The notes beneath the pieces are model-generated. The model made no database searches. It saw nothing but the letters and a program-made list of their open reading frames with translations, and was not told where the DNA came from. A DNA stretch of 64,000 bases from Acuticoccus sp965213555 (GTDB taxonomy: Bacteria; Pseudomonadota; Alphaproteobacteria; Rhizobiales; Amorphaceae), in contig NZ_OZ243890.1 of the NCBI RefSeq assembly GCF_965213555.1, forward strand, positions 744,001-808,000, read 5' to 3'. Shown here in pieces: positions 52,112 to 62,394 of the stretch. Every line of letters begins with the position of its first letter. The first letter of the stretch is position 1. The position numbers and the translations under genes were made by a program.

Positions 52112-53053
52112 ATGCTGGTCTACGCCATCAAGCGGATCCTTTACGCGGTGCCGATCCTTTTCGGCGTCTCCGTCGTCGTGTTCGCGCTGGTGCAGCTCTC
52201 GCCCGGGGACGTGACCGACATCCTGATCCCGCCCGAGGCGCCGCAGGCGGTGGCCGACCGGCTGCGCGAGTCCTATGGGCTCGATCAGCCGGTCTACGTC
52301 CAATACGTCCTTTGGCTGTGGAACCTCCTGCAGGGCGACCTCGGAGTCTCGATCTTCACCAACCGGCCGGTGGCGGACGAGCTGTTCGACGCGCTGGGGA
52401 ACACCTTGAAGCTCGCGATCCCAGCGACCATCCTCGGCTTCGGCCTCGGCGTGACGCTCGGCTCGCTGGCCGCGTTCAACCGAGGCACCTGGCTCGACAA
52501 GGTGTTCTCGGCTACCGCCATCACCGGGGTCAGCCTGCCGCATTACTGGGTCGGCATCGTCTTGGTCGCGCTGTTCTCCGTCATCTACACGGTGCTGCCG
52601 GCCCAGGGCATGGGGCCGGACGGGCTGCCGGTGACGTGGGACCACTGGCGCCACCTCATCCTGCCCGTCGTCACGCTGTCGCTCATCCCCATGGGCGTCG
52701 TGAGCCGCCTCACTCGCGCCTCGGTGCTCGAGATCACCTCGCAGGAGTTCATCGCGGCGCTGGACGCCAAGGGCCTGATGCGCCCGCGCATCCTGCTCCA
52801 CGTCATGAAGAACGCCGCGCCGCCGATCCTCGCCCTCGTCGGCCTCCAGTTCGGCTACCTGCTCGGCGGCTCCATCCTGGTGGAGACGGTGTTCAACTGG
52901 CCAGGATCGGGCAACCTCATGAACCTTGCGATCTTCCGCCGCGACATCCCCGTGCTCACCGCCACCATCGTGGTGCTCGCGGCGATCTTCGTCGTCATCA
53001 ACATCGCCGTCGACCTGCTCCAGGCATGGATCGACCCCCGCATCAGGCGCTAA
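52112..53053 (+). CDS. ABC transporter permease (DppB type)
   Basis: A 313-residue inner-membrane permease of the OppB/DppB group. The first membrane helix (AVPILFGVSVVVFALVQLSP) starts near residue 12. The DppB family N-terminal motif YVLWLWNLLQGDLGVSIFTN and the EAA-type loop ASVLEITSQEFIAALDAKGL (transporter-coupling helix) are present. Several more helices end with DLLQAWIDPRIRR. The start is ATG 52112. It is expected to pair with the next permease. Confidence 0.95.
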   Translation: MLVYAIKRILYAVPILFGVSVVVFALVQLSPGDVTDILIPPEAPQAVADRLRESYGLDQPVYVQYVLWLWNLLQGDLGVSIFTNRPVADELFDALGNTLKLAIPATILGFGLGVTLGSLAAFNRGTWLDKVFSATAITGVSLPHYWVGIVLVALFSVIYTVLPAQGMGPDGLPVTWDHWRHLILPVVTLSLIPMGVVSRLTRASVLEITSQEFIAALDAKGLMRPRILLHVMKNAAPPILALVGLQFGYLLGGSILVETVFNWPGSGNLMNLAIFRRDIPVLTATIVVLAAIFVVINIAVDLLQAWIDPRIRR

Positions 53054-53056
53054 CCG

Positions 53057-53965
53057 ATGGCGCTCGCCCGCACCGAGGGTGCGCCCGTCCTGTCCGCCGC
53101 CGAGGCGCTGCGGCGCGCGCAGCGCGGCAAGGGCTACTGGAGCCGCGTCGGCGAGCGCCTTTCGCGCGATTGGCTGACGCTCGGCGTGACGGCCGTCCTC
53201 GTCCTCATCGTACTGGCCTCGATCTTCGCCCCGCTCGTTGCGACGCACGATCCCATGGACGGCTCCATCATGGGACGCCTCAAGGGTATCGGCTTCGAGG
53301 ACCACCTCCTCGGCACCGACGAGACGGGGCGCGACCTCTTCAGCCGCCTGCTCTACGGCGGGCGGCTGACGCTCCTCACCGGCGTCTCGCCCGTCGTCTT
53401 CGCCCTCCTCATCGGCGGCGCGCTGGGGATCGTCGCCGGCTACCTGCGCGGCGCCGTCAACACGCTCATCATGCGCTCCATGGACGTGCTCTACGCGTTC
53501 CCGTCCATCCTCCTCGCCATCGCCATCACCGGCATCCTGGGCGCGGGCATCGCCAACACGATCCTTGCGCTGACCATCACCTTCATCCCGCCCATCGTGC
53601 GCATCTCCGAGACGATCACGACCCAGGTGCGCTCCAACGAGTTCGTCGACGCAGCGCGCACCTCCGGCGCCGGACCGGTGACGATCATGCGCTACCACAT
53701 CATCAACAACGTGCTCGGCGCGGTCCTCGTCTACGCGACGAGCCTCATCTCAATCTCCATCATCCTCGCCGCGGGGCTCTCCTTCCTCGGCCTCGGCGTC
53801 ACGCCGCCGAGCGCGGAGTGGGGCCTCATGCTCAACAACCTCAGGAACGCCATCTGGGTCGATCCGGTGATCGCGGCGCTGCCGGGCGCGATGATCTTCG
53901 TCACCTCCATGTGTTTCAACCTGATGTCGGACGGCCTGCGCCAGGCGATGGACGTGCGGCCGTGA
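53057..53965 (+). CDS. ABC transporter permease (DppC type)
   Basis: A 302-residue inner-membrane permease of the OppC/DppC group. It has the N-terminal TM1 (LTLGVTAVLVLIVLASIFAP), the loop motif HLLGTDETGRDLFSRLLYGG, and the coupling loop RSNEFVDAARTSGAGPVTIM, then a C-terminal FVTSMCFNLMSDGLRQAMD, the typical DppC end. It follows the DppB-type gene by 3 bp. Confidence 0.95.
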   Translation: MALARTEGAPVLSAAEALRRAQRGKGYWSRVGERLSRDWLTLGVTAVLVLIVLASIFAPLVATHDPMDGSIMGRLKGIGFEDHLLGTDETGRDLFSRLLYGGRLTLLTGVSPVVFALLIGGALGIVAGYLRGAVNTLIMRSMDVLYAFPSILLAIAITGILGAGIANTILALTITFIPPIVRISETITTQVRSNEFVDAARTSGAGPVTIMRYHIINNVLGAVLVYATSLISISIILAAGLSFLGLGVTPPSAEWGLMLNNLRNAIWVDPVIAALPGAMIFVTSMCFNLMSDGLRQAMDVRP

Positions 53966-55007
53966 ACGCGCCCCTGCCCGCTTCCGCCACGACAGCCTCG
54001 GCGCGGCCGCGCCCGCTCCTCGAGGTGAGCAACCTCGTCAAGCACTTCCCCCTCGGCCGCGGGCTCCTGTCGCGCCAGCGCAAGGCGGTGCAGGCGGTGG
54101 ACGGGGTCTCCTTCGACGTCGCGGCGGGCGAGACGCTCGGCATCGTCGGCGAGTCGGGTTGCGGCAAGTCGACGACCGCGCGGCTCCTCATGAACCTCAT
54201 CGAGCCCGACTCCGGCACCGTGGTGTTGGGCGGGCGCCGGGTCGGTGGGCCGGAGGGCCTCGCAGTGCGCGAGCTCTACGGCCAGATGCAGATGGTGTTC
54301 CAGGACTCCTACGCGAGCCTCAACCCACGGCTACCGCTGGCGCTGTCCATCGCGTTCGGACCGATGGTCCAGGGGATGCCCAAGCGCCAGGCATTGGAGA
54401 AGGCGACGGAGCTCCTTGCACAGGTCGGGCTCGACCCGGTGAGCTACGCCGGCCGCTACGGCCACGAGCTGTCCGGCGGGCAGCGACAGAGGGTGAACAT
54501 CGCACGTGCCCTGGCCCTCGACCCTAGGATCGTCGTGCTCGACGAGGCGGTATCGGCGCTCGACAAGTCGGTCGAGTCACAGGTGCTCAACCTGCTGCAG
54601 GACTTGAAGGAAAGCCTCGACCTCACCTACGTGTTCATCAGCCACGACCTCAACGTCGTCCAGTACATCGCCGACCGCGTGTTGGTGATGTATCTCGGCC
54701 AGGTCGTCGAGATCGGCCCGGTCGACGCGCTCTACGAGGCCCCGCAGCACCCCTACACCATCGCGCTGATGTCGGCGATGCCGTCGATGGACCCACGCCG
54801 ACGCACCGAGGCTCCGCCCCTCACCGGCGATCCGCCCAACCCCATCGACCCGCCGTCCGGCTGCCGCTTCCGCACCCGCTGTTCCCACGCCGAGGCGGTC
54901 TGCCGGTCGCGCGAGCCGGCGCTCGGCGTGGGGACGGACGCCGCGCACGGCCAGCTCGTCGCGTGCCACATGCACCTCCGCGGCTCGGGCCACTCGCAGG
55001 CGGCGCG

Positions 55008-55011
<4 letters not shown>
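53962..55011 (+). CDS. ABC transporter ATP-binding protein (DppF/OppF type)
   Basis: A 349-residue ATPase. Walker A is GESGCGKST, the Q-loop is MVFQDSYASLNPR, the signature LSGGQRQRVNIA, and Walker B VVLDEAVSAL with ISHDLNVVQYIADR as the H-loop. The C-terminal oligopeptide-ABC extension has a Cys-rich CRFRTRCSHAEAVCRS segment. The start is GTG 53962, overlapping the preceding stop by 4 bp. Confidence 0.95.
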
Positions 55012-56006
<995 letters not shown>

Positions 56007-56036
56007 AACATCTGAGTTGGAGCGGTTCTGAGCGCT

Positions 56037-57035
56037 CTAGGGGTCGATGGCGAGGAGCCGTCGGGGTGTCGCGACGAGGAGGGCGTCGATCTCCTCCTCG
56101 GCGAAGCTCCTGCGCCGCATCATGGGGACGACGTTGGTCAGGAGGTGGGCGTAGCCGTGCCCGCCCCAGCGCGTCAGTCGCGACTTGGTGCAGATGTCCT
56201 GGCTGAGCGCGACGCGCGTGAGGTGCCCGCGGTCGATCATCGTGCGGATGATGTCGAGCCGGCCGCCGTCGTGGGGCAGGTCGATGGCGGCGTAAGGGTA
56301 GTGCGCATCGTTGATGCCGAAGAAGTCCCACTCAACGACCACGCCCCGGTCGGCGAGCCGGGACGGCTCGTCGGCGCCCGCGAACGTGCGGTCCATGTGC
56401 GACAGGACGAGACGTTCCGGATCGCCTCCGGTGTCGACGAACAGGTCGACCGCCTCGAAGACGCCGGCTGCGTCGCGCGGGGGGTGGACGTTCACCGCGG
56501 CGCCGGTCTCCCGCGAGGCGATCGCGGCCGCCTGCAGCGCGCGACGCTCCGCCGGGTGCGGCGGGTCGGACAGGCCGATCTCGCCGATGATGCCCGCGCC
56601 CTCGTCGCGGATCGCACGGACCATGCGCTCGGCGAGCGCGTCGACCGATGCCGCGGTCAGCGCCTCCCCAGCGTAGGCGGCGACGTAGGTCCCGCAGCCG
56701 CGCACGACGAGGACGTCCGCCTGCCGCGAGACCGCGGCGAGGCCCTCCGGGTCCGGCGCGATGCCCTCGCTCGTCAGCTCGACCACGGTGCGGCCGCCGG
56801 CCTTCCGGAACCGGCGCAGCTCGTTGGCGGCGACGCTTCGGTCGAGGAGCCGATGGTTCCCGACGTGTCGGTCCCAGTGGTAGCGCACCTCGAACGCGTT
56901 CTGCGGCGTGATCTCGACCTCCGGCTCGTCGCGCCGGTCCGGTTGGGTGAGGTCGCACAAGACGTGCTCGTGCATCAGGGTCGGCCCGATCGCCTCCGGC
57001 GCGACGTCGCCCGTGACGGTGCGCACCACGCTCAT
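56037..57035 (-). CDS. Phosphotriesterase-family metal hydrolase (lactonase-like)
   Basis: A 332-residue binuclear-metal TIM-barrel hydrolase of the phosphotriesterase family. The HxH motif is H22 and H24 (LMHEHVLCD). A glutamate in IIGEIGLSDPP takes the place of the carbamylated lysine, as is common in many lactonase-like members. Further metal ligands are in AAVNVHPP, LSHMDRTF and ALSQDICTKSRLT. This is more consistent with carboxyl-ester or lactone hydrolysis than with organophosphate activity. The ATG 57035 overlaps the DUF6282 stop (ATGA). Confidence 0.88.
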   Translation of the reverse strand: MSVVRTVTGDVAPEAIGPTLMHEHVLCDLTQPDRRDEPEVEITPQNAFEVRYHWDRHVGNHRLLDRSVAANELRRFRKAGGRTVVELTSEGIAPDPEGLAAVSRQADVLVVRGCGTYVAAYAGEALTAASVDALAERMVRAIRDEGAGIIGEIGLSDPPHPAERRALQAAAIASRETGAAVNVHPPRDAAGVFEAVDLFVDTGGDPERLVLSHMDRTFAGADEPSRLADRGVVVEWDFFGINDAHYPYAAIDLPHDGGRLDIIRTMIDRGHLTRVALSQDICTKSRLTRWGGHGYAHLLTNVVPMMRRRSFAEEEIDALLVATPRRLLAIDP

Positions 57036-57982
57036 TCGGACGGTGGAACATTGAAGAGGCGGCGGGGCGTGTCGCGGACCATCGCGCGGAGGTGGTCGCG
57101 GGGGACGCCGGCGTGCTGCAACAGGACGAGGAACTCGCGCAGGCCCTCCGCCGGCGGCGGCAGGACGCCGACGCCGCAGTCGGAGGACAGGATGGCGGCG
57201 TCCGGGCCCGCCGCGGCGATGCGCTCGGCCATGTCGGCGAGGGCGACCGGCGCCACCGTGTTCGCCGCCGCGTCGACGTGGGTGAGGCCGACCTGCGTCG
57301 CGTGGCTGACGAAGAAGAACGAGAACTCGGCGACGCCGCCGAGCCGGACGACCTCGGCCACCGTCCTGCCATCGTAGTGCGAGGACGGGACGAGGATGCG
57401 CGTCACGCCGGCAGCCCGTGCCGCCTCGACGACGCGCACCGCCTCGGGACCGGACAGGTGCCCCGTGTTGAGCACGACGTCCGCCCCAGCCACGAGGTCG
57501 AGGATCTCCGGCAACGGATCGGGCAGCGGTCCGGCGTCGGGGATCGCGAGGCAGCCCTCGAGGTAGGCGGGCGAGCGCCCCTCCTGCTCGGCGATGTGGC
57601 GCGTGTGGTGGGTCGGCAGCGAGATGAAGCGGGCGCCGTCGCCCGGCGCGTAGCCGTAGGCCAGCGAGGCGCGCACGGCCTCCGCCGACACGCCACCCGC
57701 CGGCGGCTCCATGATGAGGCCGCCGAACACGTCCACGCCGAGGTGGCCGAGCCGCCGCCGCGCCAGCGCCGCGTAGCCCGAGGTCGGCGCGAAGTTGTCC
57801 ATGAGGCCGAGGGCCACCATGCCGGCGGCCGCCGCGTCCTCCACGGCGTCGAACACGTCGAGCGAGCGCGCGTTGATGTGCGGGCAGGCGTGGACGTGGT
57901 TGTCCATGGCGCCGACGAGGAGGTCGGCGTTCGGCCGCACGGGGCTGGACGCGCCGGGCCGCGTTATAGGCACATCAGCCAC
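57032..57982 (-). CDS. DUF6282 family metal-hydrolase-like protein
   Basis: A 316-residue protein of the DUF6282 family, which looks like a TIM-barrel hydrolase. It shows the N-terminal MDNHVHACPHINARSLD with two histidines that could bind metal, FISLPTHHTRHIAEQEG, LNTGHLSGPEAVRVV, LVPSSHYDGR and AILSSDCGVGVLPPPAEG. The C-terminal APRRLFNV-type end (DTPRRLFNVPPS) parallels the phosphotriesterase next to it. The start is GTG 57982, overlapping the ATP-binding gene by 8 bp; an internal ATG before DNHVH is possible. The reaction is unknown. Confidence 0.8.
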   Translation of the reverse strand: MADVPITRPGASSPVRPNADLLVGAMDNHVHACPHINARSLDVFDAVEDAAAAGMVALGLMDNFAPTSGYAALARRRLGHLGVDVFGGLIMEPPAGGVSAEAVRASLAYGYAPGDGARFISLPTHHTRHIAEQEGRSPAYLEGCLAIPDAGPLPDPLPEILDLVAGADVVLNTGHLSGPEAVRVVEAARAAGVTRILVPSSHYDGRTVAEVVRLGGVAEFSFFFVSHATQVGLTHVDAAANTVAPVALADMAERIAAAGPDAAILSSDCGVGVLPPPAEGLREFLVLLQHAGVPRDHLRAMVRDTPRRLFNVPPSE

Positions 57983-58712
57983 GCAGGATCTTGCGCACGA
58001 AGTCCTGCGTGCGTGCCTCCTGCGGGTCGCCGAACACCTGGTCCGGCGGGCCGACCTCCACCACGCGCCCCGCGTCCATGAAGGCGACCGTCGACGAGAC
58101 CTCGCGCACGAAGCCCATCTCGTGGCTGACGATGAGCATCGTCATCCCCTCGCCGGCGAGCTCGCGGATGGTGTCGAGCACCTCCGCCACGAGCTCGGGG
58201 TCGAGGGAGGCGGTGACCTCGTCGAGCAGCAGGAGCTCCGGCCGCAGCGCGAGCGCGCGGGCGATGGCGACGCGCTGCTGCTGGCCGCCCGACAGCTCGT
58301 CCGGGTAGGCGCGCATCTTGTCCTTCAGGCCGACCTTCTCGAGCAGCGCCTCCGCCTCCGGCACCACCTCGCGCTTGTCGCGCCGGCGGATCTTGAGCGG
58401 CGCGACGGTCACATTGTCGAGCGCCGTCATGTTCTGGAACAGGTTGTACGCCTGGAAGACGATGGCGAAGCGGTTGCGGATCTCCCGCACGTTGCGTGCG
58501 CTCGTGTAGTCGATGCGCTCGCCCGAGAACGAGATGTACCCCTCGGTGGGCCGCAGCAGGCCCATGAGGACGCGCAAGAGGGTCGACTTGCCGGACCCCG
58601 ACGGCCCGATGAGGCTGATGATCTCCCCGCGGTCGACGCCAAGCGAGATGCGCTGCAGCACCGGCTCCCGGCCGTAGCGCGCGGAGATGTCAACGATGTC
58701 GAGGTGCTGCAA
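57975..58712 (-). CDS. Polar amino-acid ABC transporter ATP-binding protein (GlnQ type)
   Basis: A 245-residue ATPase with Walker A GPSGSGKSTLL, Q-loop VFQAYNLFQNMT, signature LSGGQQQRVAIA and Walker B LLLDEVTASLDPEL, then VSHEMGFVREVSSTVAFMD. This is the GlnQ/HisP pattern. The start is TTG 58712, which lies in the end of the permease gene (23-bp overlap) and gives a complete N-terminus (MQHLDIVDISARYG). Confidence 0.94.
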   Translation of the reverse strand: MQHLDIVDISARYGREPVLQRISLGVDRGEIISLIGPSGSGKSTLLRVLMGLLRPTEGYISFSGERIDYTSARNVREIRNRFAIVFQAYNLFQNMTALDNVTVAPLKIRRRDKREVVPEAEALLEKVGLKDKMRAYPDELSGGQQQRVAIARALALRPELLLLDEVTASLDPELVAEVLDTIRELAGEGMTMLIVSHEMGFVREVSSTVAFMDAGRVVEVGPPDQVFGDPQEARTQDFVRKILRG

Positions 58713-59379
58713 CGCGCGCCTCCAGCCAGCGTCCGAGCCGCGTCAGCGGGTAGGACAGGACGAAGTAGAGCACGAGCACCGTGCCGAACACGAGCGCGGC
58801 GGAGAAGCCCCGGTTGTTCAGCACCTTGCCCGCGTAGGTCAGCTCGACGACGCCGATCTGGGAGGCGAGCGCGGTGTCCTTGATGAACAGGATGAAGAAG
58901 GAGAACGCCGGCGGCAGGATCACCGGCCAAGCCTGGGGCAGGATCACGTACCGCAGCGACTGGATGCGGCCCATGTTGAGCGCCTCCGCCGCGTCCCACT
59001 GGTTGCGGTGCACCGACTCGAGCCCCCCGCGCACGATCTCGCCGATGAAGCTCGCCGCGATGAGGACGACCGCGGTCATCGCGACCCAGAACACCGACAG
59101 GTCGAGGTCCGCGCCCTGGAAGGCGTAGAACACGATGAACAGGGTGACGAGGAACGGCACGCGGCGGAACACCTCGGTGATCGCGAACACGAGGCCGCGC
59201 AGCGGCGCGAGGACGAGACCGCTGGTCCCCCGTGCCACCGCCATCAGGAAGCCGAAGCCGAAGCCGAGCACGCAGCCCACCGCGGTGAGCAGGAACGTCG
59301 TCAGCATCGCGCCGCCGAGGAAGAGGATGTTCCAGTACGTGAAGAAGCGCGGCGCCTCCTCGAGGATGCGCTCGATCAC
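58690..59379 (-). CDS. Polar amino-acid ABC transporter permease
   Basis: A 229-residue inner-membrane permease of the HisM/GlnP group, with about five helices. Motifs are VFRRVPFLVTLFIVFYAFQG and the coupling loop IGEIVRGGLESVHRNQWDAA. The start is GTG 59379, 2 bp after the stop of the other permease; upstream codons add an unrelated hydrophilic head. Confidence 0.93.
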   Translation of the reverse strand: MIERILEEAPRFFTYWNILFLGGAMLTTFLLTAVGCVLGFGFGFLMAVARGTSGLVLAPLRGLVFAITEVFRRVPFLVTLFIVFYAFQGADLDLSVFWVAMTAVVLIAASFIGEIVRGGLESVHRNQWDAAEALNMGRIQSLRYVILPQAWPVILPPAFSFFILFIKDTALASQIGVVELTYAGKVLNNRGFSAALVFGTVLVLYFVLSYPLTRLGRWLEARVAAPRHR

Positions 59380-59380
59380 G

Positions 59381-60055
59381 TCACACGACCCGCATCTTGG
59401 CGCGGAACAGCCAGCGGCCGGCGAGCCCGAGCGCAACGCTCGCGATCAGCGTCACCGCGACGTACAGCCCGGCGGTCAGGGTGAAGACCTCGATGGAGCG
59501 GAACGTCTCGGAGTTCACGTTGAGCGCGCGGCCGGTCAGCTCCTCGACGCCGAAGATCGCGGCCATGGAGGTGCCGAGCGTCATCAGGATGTAATGGTTG
59601 GACAGGGGTGGGAAGAGCACCCGCGCGATGTGCGGGACGATCACGTAGCGCACCTGCTGCAGGCGGCTCATGCCCAGCGTCTCGGCGGCCTCCATCTCGG
59701 TCTGGCGCACCGAGGTGAAGCCCGCGCGCTGGATCTCGGTGAGGTAGGCCCCGGCGTTCAGCGTCATGCCAAGGACGACGGCCCAGTAGCTCGAGAGCAG
59801 GATGCCGGCCTCCGGCAGCGCGAAGTACAAGAAGTAGATCTGCACGAGCTGTGGTGTGTTGGTGAAGAAGACGACGTACGCGTCCGTCACGCGGCGCAGC
59901 AGGGCGCCGCCGAACGTCTTGGCGAACGCGCCGAGGAGGCCGAGGACGAGGCCGCCGCAGAACGCGAGGAACGCGATCTGCAGCGCCACGAACGCACCGC
60001 CGACGAGGTAGGGCAGGTACTCGACGACCTGCCCGTAGTTGATGGAGTAACCCAC
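59381..60055 (-). CDS. Polar amino-acid ABC transporter permease
   Basis: A 224-residue membrane permease of the HisQ/GlnP group. It has TNTPQLVQIYFLYFALPEAG and the coupling loop YLTEIQRAGFTSVRQTEMEA. The start is GTG 60055. It pairs with the following permease and precedes it by two bases. Confidence 0.93.
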   Translation of the reverse strand: MGYSINYGQVVEYLPYLVGGAFVALQIAFLAFCGGLVLGLLGAFAKTFGGALLRRVTDAYVVFFTNTPQLVQIYFLYFALPEAGILLSSYWAVVLGMTLNAGAYLTEIQRAGFTSVRQTEMEAAETLGMSRLQQVRYVIVPHIARVLFPPLSNHYILMTLGTSMAAIFGVEELTGRALNVNSETFRSIEVFTLTAGLYVAVTLIASVALGLAGRWLFRAKMRVV

Positions 60056-60074
60056 CGCCCGGCCGCGTCCTTGC

Positions 60075-60881
60075 TCAGAAGTACGGCGACACGCCTACCG
60101 GGTAGAGCATGTCGATGCCGAACCACTTCTTCCACAGCTCGTCGACGACGCCGTCGCGGTGCAGCTCGAAGATCGCGATGTTCAGCCAGTCCGTCAGCGT
60201 CGAGTTGCCCTTCTGGACGCCCAGCGCGCAGTAGTACACGTCGACCGGCGTATCCATCACCTTCCACGCGACGTCATGCTTGTTCATGTGCTCGCCGACG
60301 AAGTCCACAACGTCGAGCATCGCGTCGCCGCGCCCCTGCGCCAACGCGCGGATGACGTCCGGGTAGTTGTCGAGGAGGAGCACCTCCGCCTCGGGCAGGT
60401 TCTCTTCGATGTACTGGATCGGTGTCGTGCCGCGCACCTGCACCATCGTGACGTCGGGCGAGTTGAGCTCCTCCACCGTCGAGTAGCCCTTGTCCTCGGT
60501 GGTGAGCACGCCGAACACCTCGGTGTGGACCGGGATCGTGTAGTCGATGATGAGCGCGCGCGCCGGAGTGCGCGTCATCGCCCCCATGACGTAGTCGATC
60601 TTGCCGGACGAGACGAACGGGATGCGGTCGGGCGAGCCCACCTGCACCACCTCGAGCTCGACGCCTAGCATCTCGGCGATCTTCTGCGAGAACTCGACGT
60701 CGAAGCCGTCGATCTCGTTGCGCTCGTTGTAGGTGCCGAGCGGCGGCAACGTCGGGTTCACGCCGACGCGCAGGGTGCCGGAATCGATGATCTCCGAGAG
60801 CGGGCGTGCGTCGGCGCGATCCAGCGGCGCCGCGAGCGCGGCGACGACGGCGAGCGCGGCGATGGTGAGTGTCTTGAACAT
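60075..60881 (-). CDS. Polar amino-acid-type ABC transporter substrate-binding protein
   Basis: A 268-residue periplasmic protein of the SBP_bac_3 family. It has a signal peptide (MFKTLTIAALAVVAALAAPL up to DADA-type cleavage) and the family segments GTLRVGVNPTLPPLGTY, NEIDGFDVEFSQKIAEMLGV, and IPFVSSGKIDYVMGAMTRTP. The start is ATG 60881 behind GAGGAGG. It is the first gene of the six-gene minus-strand operon. Its ligand is unknown; the hydrolases at the operon end suggest a non-standard amino-acid-like compound. Confidence 0.94.
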   Translation of the reverse strand: MFKTLTIAALAVVAALAAPLDRADARPLSEIIDSGTLRVGVNPTLPPLGTYNERNEIDGFDVEFSQKIAEMLGVELEVVQVGSPDRIPFVSSGKIDYVMGAMTRTPARALIIDYTIPVHTEVFGVLTTEDKGYSTVEELNSPDVTMVQVRGTTPIQYIEENLPEAEVLLLDNYPDVIRALAQGRGDAMLDVVDFVGEHMNKHDVAWKVMDTPVDVYYCALGVQKGNSTLTDWLNIAIFELHRDGVVDELWKKWFGIDMLYPVGVSPYF

Positions 60882-61188
60882 GAGTCCTCCTCGATGCTTG
60901 GCCGACCCTTCGGGCCGGCCCGAATTGCCCGGTGCGACGCAAGGTCCGTGCCGTCCGCTCGCCTGCCGTCGAGCGTGACGACGCGACATTCCTCCAGCTT
61001 GCTGCGCCGAGCAACGGGTTGGCCCGGCGCTTCCCAAGCGGAGGGTCCGTCGTCGCCGAGGCCGACCCGAGTGCACCTGTCGACGCTGCCGCGCATGATG
61101 CAACGACAGGAGCTGTTCGCGTCAACATCGCGGAGGTGCCGCTGCCGTGCGGATCCCGGCAGGAACCGCCGCCAACGGCCGCCACGCG
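60882..61188. other. 307 bp upstream of the second importer operon
   Basis: No gene is supported. It must hold the promoter of the SBP operon; I see no convincing sigma-70 boxes. Confidence 0.4.
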
Positions 61189-62331
61189 TCACGCGCGGCG
61201 GGCGGCGGCGATGAGGTCGAAGGCGGCTCGCGCGGTCTGCTGCAGGTCGCCGGCGGCGCTGGCGAGGGCCTCCTCGAGCGAGGCGGGGCCGCGGGCAAGC
61301 GCGAAGGCTGCGACGACGCCGCAGGCCCGAAGCGCCTCGTCGTCCGCCGCGAGGCGCCCGGCGAAGGCGATCGCCGGCACGCCGCGGGCAGCAGCGGCAC
61401 GAGCGACGGCGATCGGCCCCTTCCCGGCGAGCGACTGGTCGTCGAGCGAGCCCTCCCCCGTCACCACGAGGTCGGCACGGGCGATCCGCGCGTCGAGGTC
61501 CTGATGGTCTGACACGAGCGCGAAGCCGTCACGCGCCACAGTCGGCGCGGCGGCCGACAGGCCCACCATGAGGCCGCCGGCAGCGCCCGCGAAGGGTGTG
61601 TGGGCGAGCGGCGTCGACCCGCGAGCGTCGGCGAGCATCCGGTCGAGGTGGGCGAGGGCGGCGTCGAATGCGGCGACGTCGGCGCAGGCGACGCCCTTCT
61701 GCGGGCCGAACACCGCCGCGGCGCCGTCCGGTCCCGTCAGCGGGTTGTCAACGTCCGCGGCGAGCTCGAAGGTTGCGTCGGCGAGGCGAGGGTCGAGCCC
61801 GGCGAGTTCGACCCGACGCACGTCGAGGAGCGCCCGCCCGGCGGGCCGGCCGAGCACCCGGCCGTCCCCGTCGAGGAACGTCGCGCCGAGCTCCTCGAGC
61901 GCGCCGGCCCCACCATCCACCGTGACGGAGCCCCCCAGGGTGACGACGAGGCGACGCGCACCGGCGTCGAGGGCGGCACGGACGAGCTCGCCGATCCCCG
62001 CGCTCGTCGCAACGTCAGGATCGTAGCCGCGCCCGCGGACGCTGGCGTGGCCGGCCACCGCAGCGACCTCGATGATGGCGCGGCGCGTCGGCCGGTCCAC
62101 CAGCCAGTCGGCCTCGACGGGCGCGCCGAAGGGTCCGGCGACGACGGCGGTCATCCGCTCGGTGGCGGGACCGGAAAGCGCATCAAGGGTGCCCTCGCCC
62201 CCGTCGGCGATGGCGACGGCCTGCGCGGTCGCGTCGAGGGCGCTCGCGGACAACCCCGCGAGCACCGCGTCGTTTGCCTCGACGGCCGTCAGGCTTCCGC
62301 GGAACTTGTCGCAGGCAACTAGGATGAACAT
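61189..62331 (-). CDS. Glycerate 2-kinase (GarK family)
   Basis: A 380-residue type-1 glycerate kinase. The N-terminus is MFILVACDKFRGSLTAVEAN, with IADGGEGTLDAL, LGGSVTVDGGAGALEELGA, FGPQKG and the late VTGEGSLDDQSLAGKGPIAV, all typical of GarK. It phosphorylates glycerate to 2-phosphoglycerate. The start is ATG 62331; the frame stays open upstream without similarity. Confidence 0.93.
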   Translation of the reverse strand: MFILVACDKFRGSLTAVEANDAVLAGLSASALDATAQAVAIADGGEGTLDALSGPATERMTAVVAGPFGAPVEADWLVDRPTRRAIIEVAAVAGHASVRGRGYDPDVATSAGIGELVRAALDAGARRLVVTLGGSVTVDGGAGALEELGATFLDGDGRVLGRPAGRALLDVRRVELAGLDPRLADATFELAADVDNPLTGPDGAAAVFGPQKGVACADVAAFDAALAHLDRMLADARGSTPLAHTPFAGAAGGLMVGLSAAAPTVARDGFALVSDHQDLDARIARADLVVTGEGSLDDQSLAGKGPIAVARAAAARGVPAIAFAGRLAADDEALRACGVVAAFALARGPASLEEALASAAGDLQQTARAAFDLIAAARRA

Positions 62332-62394
62332 GGATGCCGCCGGGTTGGCGGATGAGGGCGAGGCGTCGGCGGCGGAACCAGCGCCGGGCAATCG

